23,576 nt of DNA from Methanobrevibacter thaueri (GCF_015062905.1 NZ_SUTK01000026.1:1-23576), one strand, 5' to 3'. Positions 6,707 through 15,300 are shown, numbered from the stretch's first letter. Notes: a model not told the origin generated them from the letters alone. Translations and numbers: made by a program.

Positions 6707-8161
6707 TCATGATTTTTTAGGATTCAATTTTGTAAATGCCGCAGAAAGTCCGACAACAATAATTGTGATAATTGCATATATGATCATTTCGAATGAACTT
6801 TCATCAAGGAATAAATCTGCAATTCCAAATGCCCAGATAACAATTAAAAGGATAGGCAATAAATATTTTAGTGTAAACGCCCATGTTTTTCCGACCTTAA
6901 ATGTTGAGAATTCATTCAATACCGGAATGACCTTTTCGACTCCATAGAACCATCCAAATATTATTGCCTGAATGCCTATAAGAATCAGTATTCCGAAATT
7001 GTTTACAAACCTGTCCACGACTCCTACCAGATAACTGCTGGAGCCTGTTGAAAAGATAACTGTACCGATACATGCAACAATCGTAAGGATTGTAACTCCT
7101 TTTTTTCTGCTCCATCCGAATTTATTGCACAAAGATGAAAGCAATGGTTCAAATAGTGCAAATGCAGAGGTAAATCCTGCAAATAATATTGATATGAACA
7201 GTAACGGAGCAATGACATGTCCCATTACTCCCATTGTATTGAATATCTGTGGGAATATGATGAATATTAATCCGGTTCCTTCGCTAATCAGATTCTGTAT
7301 TGGTATTGAAGAGGTCATTGACATATATCCGAGTATTGAAAATACCCCAAAGGCTATGAAAATCTCATATAATGAGTTTATAATGACAACAATCAACACT
7401 TCATCAGTCAATTTAGAATTTTTAGGCAGATAGCTTGCATATGTATATACCATGGCCTGGCCTATGCTTAAGGAAAATATGGTCTGCCCGAACGCCGCAA
7501 GCCAGACATGCACATCATAAAGCGCAGACCAATCAGGTGTGAGCAGTATGCTTATTCCATAATGGAATCCCGGAAGGGTAAATGCATAAATAAAAATAAA
7601 GACCATGATTGTGAACAGTAATGGAATTAAAATGGTGGATAATTTACCGATTCCTTTATCCACGTCTTTAATGGATATTGCCCAAAATACTGTCCATAAT
7701 ATTAATGTACAGATCAATGTAGGCACTATTATCTTTGTGGATGATGATAGGTTTGAACTTCCTCCCACATAGTTTGTAAAGAATGACGCAGGGTCGTTTC
7801 CCCATCCGAAATTGAAACTGTTTAGCAGATATGCCAGGTCCCAACCTATTATGACCATATAGTAGATTACAACGATGAACACCAACAGGACCAGCATCCA
7901 AGCTATGATCTCGAATCCCGGGCGAATGCTGTGCATCAGATTGGAAAAACTTTTCTTGAAACTGAATCCCAACCCGTATTCAAGAATTAAAAAAGGAACT
8001 CCCATGACTAAGATTGCAATAACATAAGGTATGAAAAAGGAGCCTCCTCCATTGGAATACAGCACGTAACTGAACCGCCAGATATTACCTATTCCGATAG
8101 TCAGGCCTATCATGGCCAATATAAATGTTAATGTTGAATTCCATTGGGAAGTTTCGTTCAT
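6707..8161 (-). CDS. Sodium-dependent transporter of the NSS/SNF family
   Basis: 484-residue integral membrane protein with 11 or 12 predicted helices. The N-terminus has the NSS signature: IGLTIGIGNIWRFSYVLY, then NGGGSFFIPYVIAI, which corresponds to helices 1 and 2 and their sodium- and substrate-binding backbone. Further family features are the LPGFHYGISILLTPDWSALYDVHVWLAAFGQTIFSLSIG segment (read as two pieces, LLTPDWSAL and AAFGQTIFSLSIGQAM). Prokaryotic members take up amino acids with sodium. A TATA-like element on the minus strand (CTATAAAAT, about 8185-8193) is about 28 bases before the ATG, with no clear Shine-Dalgarno, so the message may be leaderless. Substrate unknown. Confidence 0.93.
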   Translation of the reverse strand: MNETSQWNSTLTFILAMIGLTIGIGNIWRFSYVLYSNGGGSFFIPYVIAILVMGVPFLILEYGLGFSFKKSFSNLMHSIRPGFEIIAWMLVLLVFIVVIYYMVIIGWDLAYLLNSFNFGWGNDPASFFTNYVGGSSNLSSSTKIIVPTLICTLILWTVFWAISIKDVDKGIGKLSTILIPLLFTIMVFIFIYAFTLPGFHYGISILLTPDWSALYDVHVWLAAFGQTIFSLSIGQAMVYTYASYLPKNSKLTDEVLIVVIINSLYEIFIAFGVFSILGYMSMTSSIPIQNLISEGTGLIFIIFPQIFNTMGVMGHVIAPLLFISILFAGFTSAFALFEPLLSSLCNKFGWSRKKGVTILTIVACIGTVIFSTGSSSYLVGVVDRFVNNFGILILIGIQAIIFGWFYGVEKVIPVLNEFSTFKVGKTWAFTLKYLLPILLIVIWAFGIADLFLDESSFEMIIYAIITIIVVGLSAAFTKLNPKKS

Positions 8162-8356
8162 TTTTTCATCTTCGTTACTTTTATTTTATAGTCGGATAAG
8201 GTATTTCTTTTAAAAATATTGTATAATTTAACATTTATTTAATGGATTATTTATAATTATGCGAAGGAATATTTATCCAATGATGGAAAAAATTTATTAC
8301 ATTATTTTTTTAAATGCAAACGGATGATGAAATTGTGCAAATATTGTTATTCAGAT

Positions 8357-8392
8357 AAAAAAAATAAAAAAAAGTTTGCAAGAAACTTGCAA
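8357..8392 (-). terminator. Hairpin and T-tract terminator of the histone gene
   Basis: On the minus strand, 13 bases after the histone stop codon, a perfect stem TTGCAAG / CTTGCAA with a 3-base loop (8376-8392) is followed by two runs of eight T separated by one A (8357-8373). This looks like an intrinsic terminator. Confidence 0.8.
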
Positions 8393-8405
8393 TAATATGT
8401 TAATC

Positions 8406-8735
8406 TCATTTGTTCATTTTCATGAATGAGCCCATGATTTCTTCGAAGCCTTTTCCTTCTGATGCACCTTCAAATACGTTTTTGATCATGCTAAACATAT
8501 CGTGTTTTTCATCTTCAGGAGCTTCAATAGGTGCTGAACTGTCAATAGCTAAAGCAATGTCTTCTGCTTTTACAGTTTTTCTTTTTGCATATTTTGCATA
8601 AACAATTGCTCTTTTGGAGAGTTCTTCCATGTATTCTTCGATGTGTTCAGTTAATGCATCTACTGCATCAGCACTTACTCTTTCAGCACCAGCTTCTTGA
8701 ATAGTCCTTTTTACAGGAGCTTTAGGAATTGCCAT
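8406..8735 (-). CDS. Archaeal histone with C-terminal extension
   Basis: DNA-binding, DNA-compacting protein of the archaeal HMf-type family, 109 residues. Residues 2 to about 66 (AIPKAPVKRTIQEAGAERVSADAVDALTEHI, then YAKRKTVKAEDIALAI) are one complete histone fold with the RKTVxxxD loop-2 motif. Typical archaeal histones end there at 66-70 residues. This protein adds about 42 residues, with a proline/acid linker (SSAPIEAPEDE) and then a predicted amphipathic helix rich in Met, Phe and Lys. The ATG at 8735 is chosen over an in-frame start 22 codons upstream because a strong GGAGGTGA ribosome-binding site precedes it by 6 bases. A TATA-like element near 8774-8782 would drive a short leader. 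Own terminator downstream. Confidence 0.95.
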   Translation of the reverse strand: MAIPKAPVKRTIQEAGAERVSADAVDALTEHIEEYMEELSKRAIVYAKYAKRKTVKAEDIALAIDSSAPIEAPEDEKHDMFSMIKNVFEGASEGKGFEEIMGSFMKMNK

Positions 8736-8968
8736 ATTTTTCACCTCCGTTATATAAGTATATTCATAATTACATATTAAAACTTTTCCTATAATAAACA
8801 AAATTATTTAATGAAATGGGGATATTCTTGCACATTATAGATTAAATATTAGGAAAATGTGAGTAATGTTTATTGAACTAACAGCTTGTTGTATAAGATT
8901 ATATTTTGTCCTAAAACACTCATTAATATATATGACTTGATATTTTAACAAATTGAGTTAAATCTTAA
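8736..8968. other. Intergenic region between histone and hydrolase genes
   Basis: 233 bases holding the histone ribosome-binding site and promoter at the left, and the 3' flank of the hydrolase at the right. No clear hairpin terminator, RNA gene or coding frame was found in the middle. Confidence 0.4.
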
Positions 8969-9904
8969 TCATTTTAATGTTCCAATCACGCTTTTTACAA
9001 AGTCTTTTTTCTTTTCATTATGGATTCCATGCCCGCAGTCGAAATATTCCACCCTAATATTTTTGATCAGGTCCGTTACCTGTTGAAGGTCTTCATCGCT
9101 CAGGGCACCCATAATAATGCCCTCATCTCCAATTTTGGTATTTGCCTTCATGAATAATGTTTTGCAGTTAATTTCTGAAAGCAGTTTGCTGTAATTGATA
9201 TTGCAGTTGAATGTGTCGTTGTAAAAGTTCTCTCCGAAGTAAGGGTCATATTGCTCCATTCCGTTGAATGCCTCTAGGAATTTTTTGGGCCAGAATCTGA
9301 CTTTCAGTGGTTTGTCTGGATGTTTGTTCCGGTATTTCAGTGCAGATTCTCCAGATTTGCTTCTGATTTTTTCCCTTGAATTTTCAGGAAAGAAATTCCA
9401 CATGTATTGATTCATGAAGTAATAGTAGACAAAATCCTCCTCTTCATCTTGATTGATGAAATTGTGACAAACCGTTGAAAGGTCATTGTAGTTGTAATAA
9501 TCGAACCTTCTTTCTCCTGCGCTTGAAAAAAGTGGAGGGTCTTCCAGTATCAGATTATCGCAAAGGTCGGATTTTGAAGCGATATAGCAGGCAATGAGGC
9601 CTCCGGAGGAATGTCCCAATATGGATATTTTTTCATCAGTCTTATTTTGAATAAATTCAATTAAATCATCGCCCTGACTGATAATATTGTACTTTTCCTT
9701 GTTGTGGGAGCTTTTTCCATGTCCATAGCAATCGATTAGAATTAAATGGAATTTTTTGGACAATTCCTTGATAACATCGGAATAGCTGCTTGAGTTTGTA
9801 CTTTGAGCATGTATTATCAGGAGTATGGGATTGCCGCTGTCAGCTTCGTAATAGTTGATAATGCTGTTGTCACTTGTTTTGTATTGGTAATTTTCAAGTT
9901 TCAT
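8969..9904 (-). CDS. Alpha/beta hydrolase
   Basis: 311-residue predicted cytosolic serine hydrolase of the alpha/beta fold. The nucleophile elbow is GHSSG at residues 97-101 with Ser99. The strand before the oxyanion region is ILLIIHAQSTNSSSYSDV, and the loop IDCYGHGKSS follows the next strand, as in the family. The C-terminal catalytic histidine is in FDCGHGIHNEKKKDF, about 20 residues from the end. The cap region (about 130-210) is rich in aromatic residues. No signal peptide. The natural ester, amide or thioester substrate is unknown. A clean palindrome lies about 40-60 bases upstream of the ATG. The gene is separated from the zinc-ribbon gene by 111 bases and may be transcribed alone. Confidence 0.88.
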   Translation of the reverse strand: MKLENYQYKTSDNSIINYYEADSGNPILLIIHAQSTNSSSYSDVIKELSKKFHLILIDCYGHGKSSHNKEKYNIISQGDDLIEFIQNKTDEKISILGHSSGGLIACYIASKSDLCDNLILEDPPLFSSAGERRFDYYNYNDLSTVCHNFINQDEEEDFVYYYFMNQYMWNFFPENSREKIRSKSGESALKYRNKHPDKPLKVRFWPKKFLEAFNGMEQYDPYFGENFYNDTFNCNINYSKLLSEINCKTLFMKANTKIGDEGIIMGALSDEDLQQVTDLIKNIRVEYFDCGHGIHNEKKKDFVKSVIGTLK

Positions 9905-9942
9905 TTTTATCTACCCTTTTTTTGATTCAGATATGATTCTAA

Positions 9943-9965
9943 ATTGAAACTCTTAGAGTTTCGAT
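9943..9965. promoter_or_regulatory. Palindrome upstream of the hydrolase gene
   Basis: GAAACTC-TTA-GAGTTTC at 9946-9962 is a perfect 17-base inverted repeat, and the plus-strand RNA stem can be extended to 10 pairs with one G-U. No T tract follows on the minus strand, so it does not look like a terminator for the zinc-ribbon gene. Its place just before the hydrolase promoter suggests an operator. Confidence 0.4.
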
Positions 9966-10015
9966 GATAATGAATATTTTACAGACAAAAGAGAAAGTTA
10001 TCAGATTTAGAAAAA

Positions 10016-10711
10016 TCATTCATAATCTTCACAAAAACTTCCAAAGGATAATGAATGTCCTAAATGACAATAATATTCAGTATACCCTTCACTATCGAAA
10101 TCCCCAACTATTCCGCCTCCGCTATCTAAAAATTCTTCATAGCAATGTCTGCATTTAAAGTCACAATGGCCTCCACGAACTGTTTTGGTCTTTTCTGTTT
10201 TTTTGCGGTTCATTTCTTTTTCTTTTGGGATTATAACTGTTTCCTGTTTTTTGTTCACGTTTTCCAATTCTGTTTTTATGAAGTATTTAATTTCTTCATC
10301 ACTCATTTTTTCTCTTTCATGGACCAGCTTATATTTTAGACGGTCTTTAATGAGAAGTACATGTTTTTGGCGAACATTGTTTTTTCTTATTTCCGATTTG
10401 ATTTCATCTGATTCGAATATCTCATCGATTGTTTTCAATATTTTCCTTTCTTCTGCTTCTTTTTCTTTAGCTATTCTTTCCCTATTTTTTTCCAGAGCCT
10501 CTTGAACTGATTGTAATAAAGGTTTTTTCTGTTTTAGGTCAGGCATGTCTATTTTTGCTCCACACTTAGTGCAAAATTTATCCTCTTTTCCTATTCTTGC
10601 TCCACAGTTTATGCAAAAGTTACCCTCATTTTTTAATTTTGTTCCGCAGCTAGTGCAAAAGTTATCATCTTTTCCTATTTTAGCTCCACAGTTAGTACAA
10701 AAATTGGCCAT
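10016..10711 (-). CDS. Multi-zinc-ribbon protein with charged central region
   Basis: 231 residues. The first 55 are four tandem near-identical 14-residue units, each with a CxxC knuckle (FCTNCGAKIG, FCTSCGTKLK, FCINCGARIG, FCTKCGAKID), which together could form two zinc ribbons of the PF13240 type. Residues about 60-175 are lysine/glutamate rich and probably helical or coiled coil. The C-terminal 50 residues carry another Cys/His set (CDFKCRHCYEEF, then YYCHLGHS and a final Cys). The ATG at 10711 is preferred over one three codons upstream because the zinc repeat begins at once. Zinc ribbons of this kind mediate protein or nucleic acid contacts; the role here is unknown. Probable TATA element near 10762-10775. 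Confidence 0.78.
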   Translation of the reverse strand: MANFCTNCGAKIGKDDNFCTSCGTKLKNEGNFCINCGARIGKEDKFCTKCGAKIDMPDLKQKKPLLQSVQEALEKNRERIAKEKEAEERKILKTIDEIFESDEIKSEIRKNNVRQKHVLLIKDRLKYKLVHEREKMSDEEIKYFIKTELENVNKKQETVIIPKEKEMNRKKTEKTKTVRGGHCDFKCRHCYEEFLDSGGGIVGDFDSEGYTEYYCHLGHSLSFGSFCEDYE

Positions 10712-10787
10712 ATTACACACTTCTCAAAGTACTCTTCTTAAACAAATTTCAGTTAAAAAAATTATTTATATTTTTTGTAATGGGATT

Positions 10788-10829
10788 AAATAAAAAAAGA
10801 AAAAAAAAATAAATGATATAATCATTTAT
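10788..10829 (-). terminator. Hairpin and poly-T terminator of the 3-hydroxyacyl-CoA dehydrogenase gene
   Basis: The arms ATAAATGAT and ATCATTTAT (10809-10829, centre ATA) pair perfectly and overlap the TGA stop codon at 10822-10824. On the minus strand they are followed by long T runs broken by a C (about 10794-10809). Strong intrinsic-type terminator. Confidence 0.75.
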
Positions 10830-11760
10830 ATTCGTAGAACCCTTTACCTGCATTGATACCGGTTTCGCCGGCATCTATTTTTTCCTTAAGCTTTAGGGCA
10901 ATTTTGCCTTGGGTGGTCTCAGGGTCTTTGGACCTAGGATCCATAATAATAATGTTATATGCAGTTACGAGACCTACAATGTCTAAAATTTGGAATGGTC
11001 CATTTGGTGAACCGGTAGCAAGTCTCCAGGTCAAATCAATTGTTTCGGGTTCTGCAACTTCCTCGGCCCATAATGCTTGTCCTGCGGATAGGAACGGAAC
11101 GAGCAATGAATTAAGTACGTATCCAGGCTGTTCTTTCAGGACTTTAATTGGAACCATGTTGATGTCTTCTGCAAACTGGACAATAGCATCAAAGTATTCC
11201 TGTTCAGTTCCAGGATGAGGCATGACTTCTGCAGTGTTTTGAGCCCATATGTTATTTGCAAAGTGGAATGCAAGATACTTCTCAGGCCTTCCTGTGTGTT
11301 CTGCAAATTGGCTTGGAAGCAATGTGGATGAGTTTGTCACAACAATTGTTTTTTCCGGAAGATACTTTGCCAGCTCCTCATAAAATGGGATTTTCTGATT
11401 AGGATCTTCTGCAATTGCTTCAATTACAAGGTCGGCATCCTCTGCTGCCTCTTCATAACTTGTAGTTAATGTCAGACTGTCAAATGCTTTTTGAGCTTGC
11501 TCTTTTAAAGAGTCTATCTCTTCATTGCTTAGGTCAGTTTTTTTGCTAAATCCTCTACAGTATGCGGTTTTATCGGTTTTCATTTGTTCAAGTGTGCCTA
11601 AATAGATGTTCAATAATCTTTCAAATTTAGGTTTGGCTCTTTCAATTGAACCTTCACTTCTTAACCAAACTGTCACATCGAATCCGCAGAATGCAGATTG
11701 ATAAGCAATCTGACTGCCTAATACTCCTCCGCCAGCTACTACTACTTTTTTAATATCCAT
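10822..11760 (-). CDS. 3-hydroxyacyl-CoA dehydrogenase
   Basis: 312-residue NAD-dependent dehydrogenase that would interconvert 3-hydroxyacyl-CoA and 3-oxoacyl-CoA. The N-terminal Rossmann domain has VVVAGGGVLGSQIAY (dinucleotide motif at residues 10-15) and the NSST segment. The catalytic His is in LAFHFANN, with a nearby glutamate in TAEVMPHPG, and the C-terminal dimerisation domain has the conserved Asn in PGYVLNSLLVPFL. The usual HFFNP is altered to HFANNI, as in some divergent members. The ATG at 11760 is chosen because GGTGA lies 5 bases before it. No acyl-CoA pathway genes are in this window, so the physiological substrate is uncertain. Bacterial origin is possible but not shown. Confidence 0.9.
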   Translation of the reverse strand: MDIKKVVVAGGGVLGSQIAYQSAFCGFDVTVWLRSEGSIERAKPKFERLLNIYLGTLEQMKTDKTAYCRGFSKKTDLSNEEIDSLKEQAQKAFDSLTLTTSYEEAAEDADLVIEAIAEDPNQKIPFYEELAKYLPEKTIVVTNSSTLLPSQFAEHTGRPEKYLAFHFANNIWAQNTAEVMPHPGTEQEYFDAIVQFAEDINMVPIKVLKEQPGYVLNSLLVPFLSAGQALWAEEVAEPETIDLTWRLATGSPNGPFQILDIVGLVTAYNIIIMDPRSKDPETTQGKIALKLKEKIDAGETGINAGKGFYEYK

Positions 11761-12095
11761 TTGAATCACCATGTTAAATGTATGAATTATATTCTATCAA
11801 AAAATTAAATATAATTCGTTATTTACTATTATAACTATTTAAAATATTTAAAATTTTTTAAATAATTTCAACTTTTGAATATTTAAGGGACATTTGGTTA
11901 ACGGTGCTATGCAAATTCCAGAGGAAGCTGCCCTAAAATTTGCCGGATATTTAAATGTTATTCTGATTTTGTCGCATTGTTTTTTTTTAAAACAAAAAAT
12001 ATATAAATTCACTAATTTAATATTAATTTAGAGAATTAGTATTTAATTAGGAATTTACTTAAAATACTTTTATTCAAACATTTGAATATTCTCAT
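11761..12095. other. 335-base non-coding region upstream of tRNA-Gln
   Basis: The left side holds the minus-strand promoter of the dehydrogenase and very A/T-rich DNA. At 11886-11945 there is an island with clearly higher GC that can fold into a compact junction. A T9 run follows at 11980-11988. A TATA-like ATATATAAAT (about 11999-12008) and another (CTTAAAATAC, about 12058-12067) lie before the tRNA; the second is about 30 bases from the tRNA 5' end and is the better tRNA promoter. A 40-codon reading frame (11909-12031) begins after GGTG but runs through the T and A tracts. Confidence 0.5.
11886..11988 (+). ncRNA. Candidate small structured RNA
   Basis: The segment can form three helices: AGGG(A)CA at 11886-11892 with TGCCCT at 11929-11934; TTTG at 11893-11896 with CAAA at 11912-11915; and TTCC-AGA-GGAA at 11916-11926. 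The helices abut with almost no unpaired junction bases, and a T9 tract ends at 11988. No known RNA family was recognised. The fold was found by eye and the complementary strand could form a similar one, so orientation is uncertain. Confidence 0.25.
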
Positions 12096-12167
12096 AGTCC
12101 CGTAGGGTAGCGGCAATCCTTTTGGGCCCTGGACCCAAAGACAGCGGTTCGACTCCGCTCGGGACTA
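12096..12167 (+). tRNA. tRNA-Gln (anticodon CTG)
   Basis: A complete 72-base cloverleaf without encoded CCA. The acceptor stem AGTCCCG/CGGGACT is perfect, with A1-U72, the archaeal tRNA-Gln identity pair recognised by GatDE, and A73 as discriminator. The T arm AGCGG-TTCGACT-CCGCT is perfect. The anticodon stem TTGGG/CCCAA (12122-12126 and 12134-12138) closes a seven-base loop CCCTGGA, giving anticodon CTG at 12129-12131. Position 33 is C rather than the near-universal U. The D arm has a G-U and a U-U pair. A TATA-like element lies about 30 bases upstream and a run of seven T begins two bases after the gene. Confidence 0.93.
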
Positions 12168-12295
12168 CTTTTTTTGGTTTGCGTATCCCCATTGTCACCA
12201 AGACAGGAAGTTCAATAATATTTGTGATAACCGTTAATGTAGTATATTTTAATTTTAAATATTTTGTTTAAAATATAATGAAAAGGCTAATTAGT

Positions 12296-12358
12296 TGATA
12301 TTAAATATCATGTGATATATACTAATATTAATTATTGTTTAAAACCCTGGTGAGTATT
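12296..12358 (+). promoter_or_regulatory. NRPS promoter with alternating TGATAT half-sites
   Basis: A TATA-like element (GATATATACT, 12314-12323) predicts transcription from about 12340, leaving a short leader with the GGTGA ribosome-binding site at 12349-12353. Directly on and before the TATA element are three half-sites in alternating orientation: TGATAT at 12296-12301, ATATCA at 12305-12310 and TGATAT at 12313-12318. The first two form a 15-base perfect palindrome, and the last two form another around a TG centre. This would let a regulator compete with TBP. Confidence 0.5.
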
Positions 12359-15300
12359 ATGCAAAATTTAAAAGGCTATAATGACTGTTTAACAAATATA
12401 CCTAATGTTAATGAATCAACATTCAATCAAATTATTTTAAATTTTGAAAAAAAAATTCAGGAATCCTTTTTTATTTCAGCAATGTCTGTTTATTTATCCA
12501 GAATAAATCAATCTGAAGGGATTGTTTTTAAAATTTACAGAAATAATAAAGAAATTCCTCTAAAAATCAAGTATAATGAGAATAGTTCAGTCAATTATTT
12601 ATTATCGGAAGTCGACGAATTGATAAATAATTTACAAGAGGAAAATTATATTTTTGATAATGAACTGTTGCATGCTTACTCTATTTTTAACATAGAAAAT
12701 AATTTTGAGTTTGTTCCTCATGAAAAATCTATTTTAAACTGTTTGTTTGATGAAAATTCCGTTAAATTCGTTTATAATGACAGTATTTTTTCACAAGTTC
12801 AGATGGAATTTTTAATTGACAATATTAAGGATTTAATTAAACGTATGGATGAAAATCCGGACATTCCATTAAAAGATTTGAATATTGTCTCGGATAATGA
12901 AATGGAGTTGTTAAAAAGATTTTCAAAAACAGACAGATTGGATTTCGATAAAAATGAAACAATAATGAATTATATTCATGATAATGCTTTAAAAATGCCA
13001 AATCAGGTAGCTGTCTCCGATACAATAACTGATATAACTTATGATGAATTTGATCGATATATTAATGCGTTATCAGCCATATTGCATAATCTGGGTGTTG
13101 AAAAAGGTGAATGCGTTGGTGTTCTGCTTCCAAGAATTCCAATGTACATTGTCTCTTGTATGGGAATTACAAGAAACGGTTCCGTTTTTGTTCCTCTTGA
13201 TTTAACATATCCAAAGGACAGAATTGATTATATTATTGAAGAAAGTGAGATGGATTATATCATATCTTCCAAAAGTGTTGATTTCACTTCCCAATTTGAA
13301 GACAAAAATATTTTATACATAGAGGATTTGGATTTAGACACTGATGAAGTATCTCCAAATAATGTGGTTGCTAGCGATTTAGCAGCAATATACTTTACTT
13401 CAGGCTCAACAGGCAATCCTAAAGGAGTAAAAGTGTCTCATTACACTTTTTTACTTGAAGCATTGTATTCTTCAAAATATTTAACCTCAGGTTCAGACAT
13501 TGCATGTTACGTTAACTTAACATTTGCGTTTTCAGTCGTATCATACGCCTCTTTTATTAAAGGGGCTAATTGCATAATATTAAACGAACATTTGAAAGAG
13601 AATGTTCCGGAATTAATCGAATTTTTACAGGTAACTCCACTTGATGCTTTAATTTTACCTACAGTTCTAGGTGCAACCATATTGGAGCGAACCGAAATTA
13701 AAACAAAGAATATGATCATAGCCGGTGAAAGATTAAAAGAAGCAACACCAACAATTTTAAGCCGTAAAACAAATTTAATCAATTGTTATGGTTCTACTGA
13801 AGCTTTAGTAATGGCTTATCAGGATGTTAAAAAAGCATCTCAATTAGATGAGATTCCTGTGGGTTACCCTGCAGGAAATACATGGGTTTATATTTTAGAT
13901 AAAAACAATATGCCCGTTCCAATTGGAGTTCCCGGAGAAATTGTCGCATCCGGTTTAAAATTGGCTCTAGGATATCACAATAATGAAACACAGACTAATG
14001 AAACCTTTGTTGAAAATCCATTTTCAGATTGTTGGGAAAATGAAAGAATGGTTCACACTAGAGATCAGGGGTATCTCACTTTTGACGGCGAACTTGTGGT
14101 TAAAGGAAGAATCGACAGGCAAATCAAGCTTAGAGGTTTAAGGATTGAGCCTGGAGAGATTGAAAATGTCGTTTTAAATTATTCCCCATCAATCACTAAT
14201 GTGGTTGTTGAACTTAGAAATGATAACCTTGTATGCTATTATATCAGTGATGGCGAAATCGATGAGGATGACTTAAATGAGTTCATTAAGAGTAAAGTGA
14301 CTCCATATATGGTTCCTTCATTTTATATGAAAATGGATGAGTTCCCGCTTAACCTAAATGGAAAAGTGGATGTCAAGGCTCTTCCAACACCTGAATTTGA
14401 TATTGAAGAAATTATTGAGCCAGAAACAGAGATGGAAATTAAATTGTTTGAGATTATCTCAAAAGTTTTAAAAACAGATAAATTTGGTGTCACCACTGAC
14501 TTAATTAAATTAGGTTTGACTTCACTTTCATCAATAAAAATTGCTTATGAAATAGCATCCAATTGGGGAGTGCAACTCAGTATTAAAGAGCTTAGTGAAT
14601 CAAAAGACATTCAAAACCTGGCAACTTTAATTGACACTCCAATTGAATCTGCAGAGGTATCCCATGAAAAGCAAGACCTCTATCCTTTAAGCCAAAATCA
14701 GCTGGGAGTTTACTTTGAATCCATAAAATATCCTGACAAACTGATTTATAATACAACCTCTGCCGTTGATTTGGGAGCCAACATTGATGTGGAAAAGCTT
14801 AAAAGCTCAATTATTAATCTTGTAAATAAATATACTTACCTTAAAAGCATATTATTTGAGGAAAACGGTAAAACATATCTTAAAAGGCAGGACGATGAAG
14901 CTGTTGCCGTAGACATCTTTGAAAGTTTGGTTACAGATGAGATTAAAAACAGTTTTGCAAGGCCATTTGACTTGTTTAAAGGACCATTGTACCGTTTTGA
15001 AATTTATTACACAGAAGATAAAACCGTATTGCTTATGGATGTTCACCATATACTGTTTGACGGAACTTCAGTAAATCTATTTATTAATGAGCTATTGGAT
15101 GAATATGATGATGTTAATAATGCAGAAGCAGTCAGTTCAGGATTCGACTTTATTTTAGATGAAAAAGAGCTTGAAGGAACTGAAAAATACCTTAAAGCTA
15201 AAGAGTTCTTTGAAGACAGGCTGGCCGATATTGAAAACGTCACTTCAATCGAGCCGGACATAATCGGTGAAAAAGAATTGGGATCTCTTAAAGAGGTTTC

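Noticed and set aside
11909..12031. 40-codon reading frame after GGTG upstream of tRNA-Gln
   Set aside because: It passes through T9 and A-rich tracts into a TATA-like element, and the product has no recognisable feature; kept only as a possibility within the structured-island finding.
12096..12167. Reading the tRNA as tRNA-Pro (TGG)
   Set aside because: Placing TGG at 34-36 breaks the anticodon stem; the only symmetrical seven-base loop gives CTG, and the A1-U72 pair fits archaeal tRNA-Gln.
12259..12276. ATATTTT/AAAATAT inverted repeat upstream of the NRPS
   Set aside because: Made only of A and T in an A/T-rich stretch, so expected by chance; not listed as a site.
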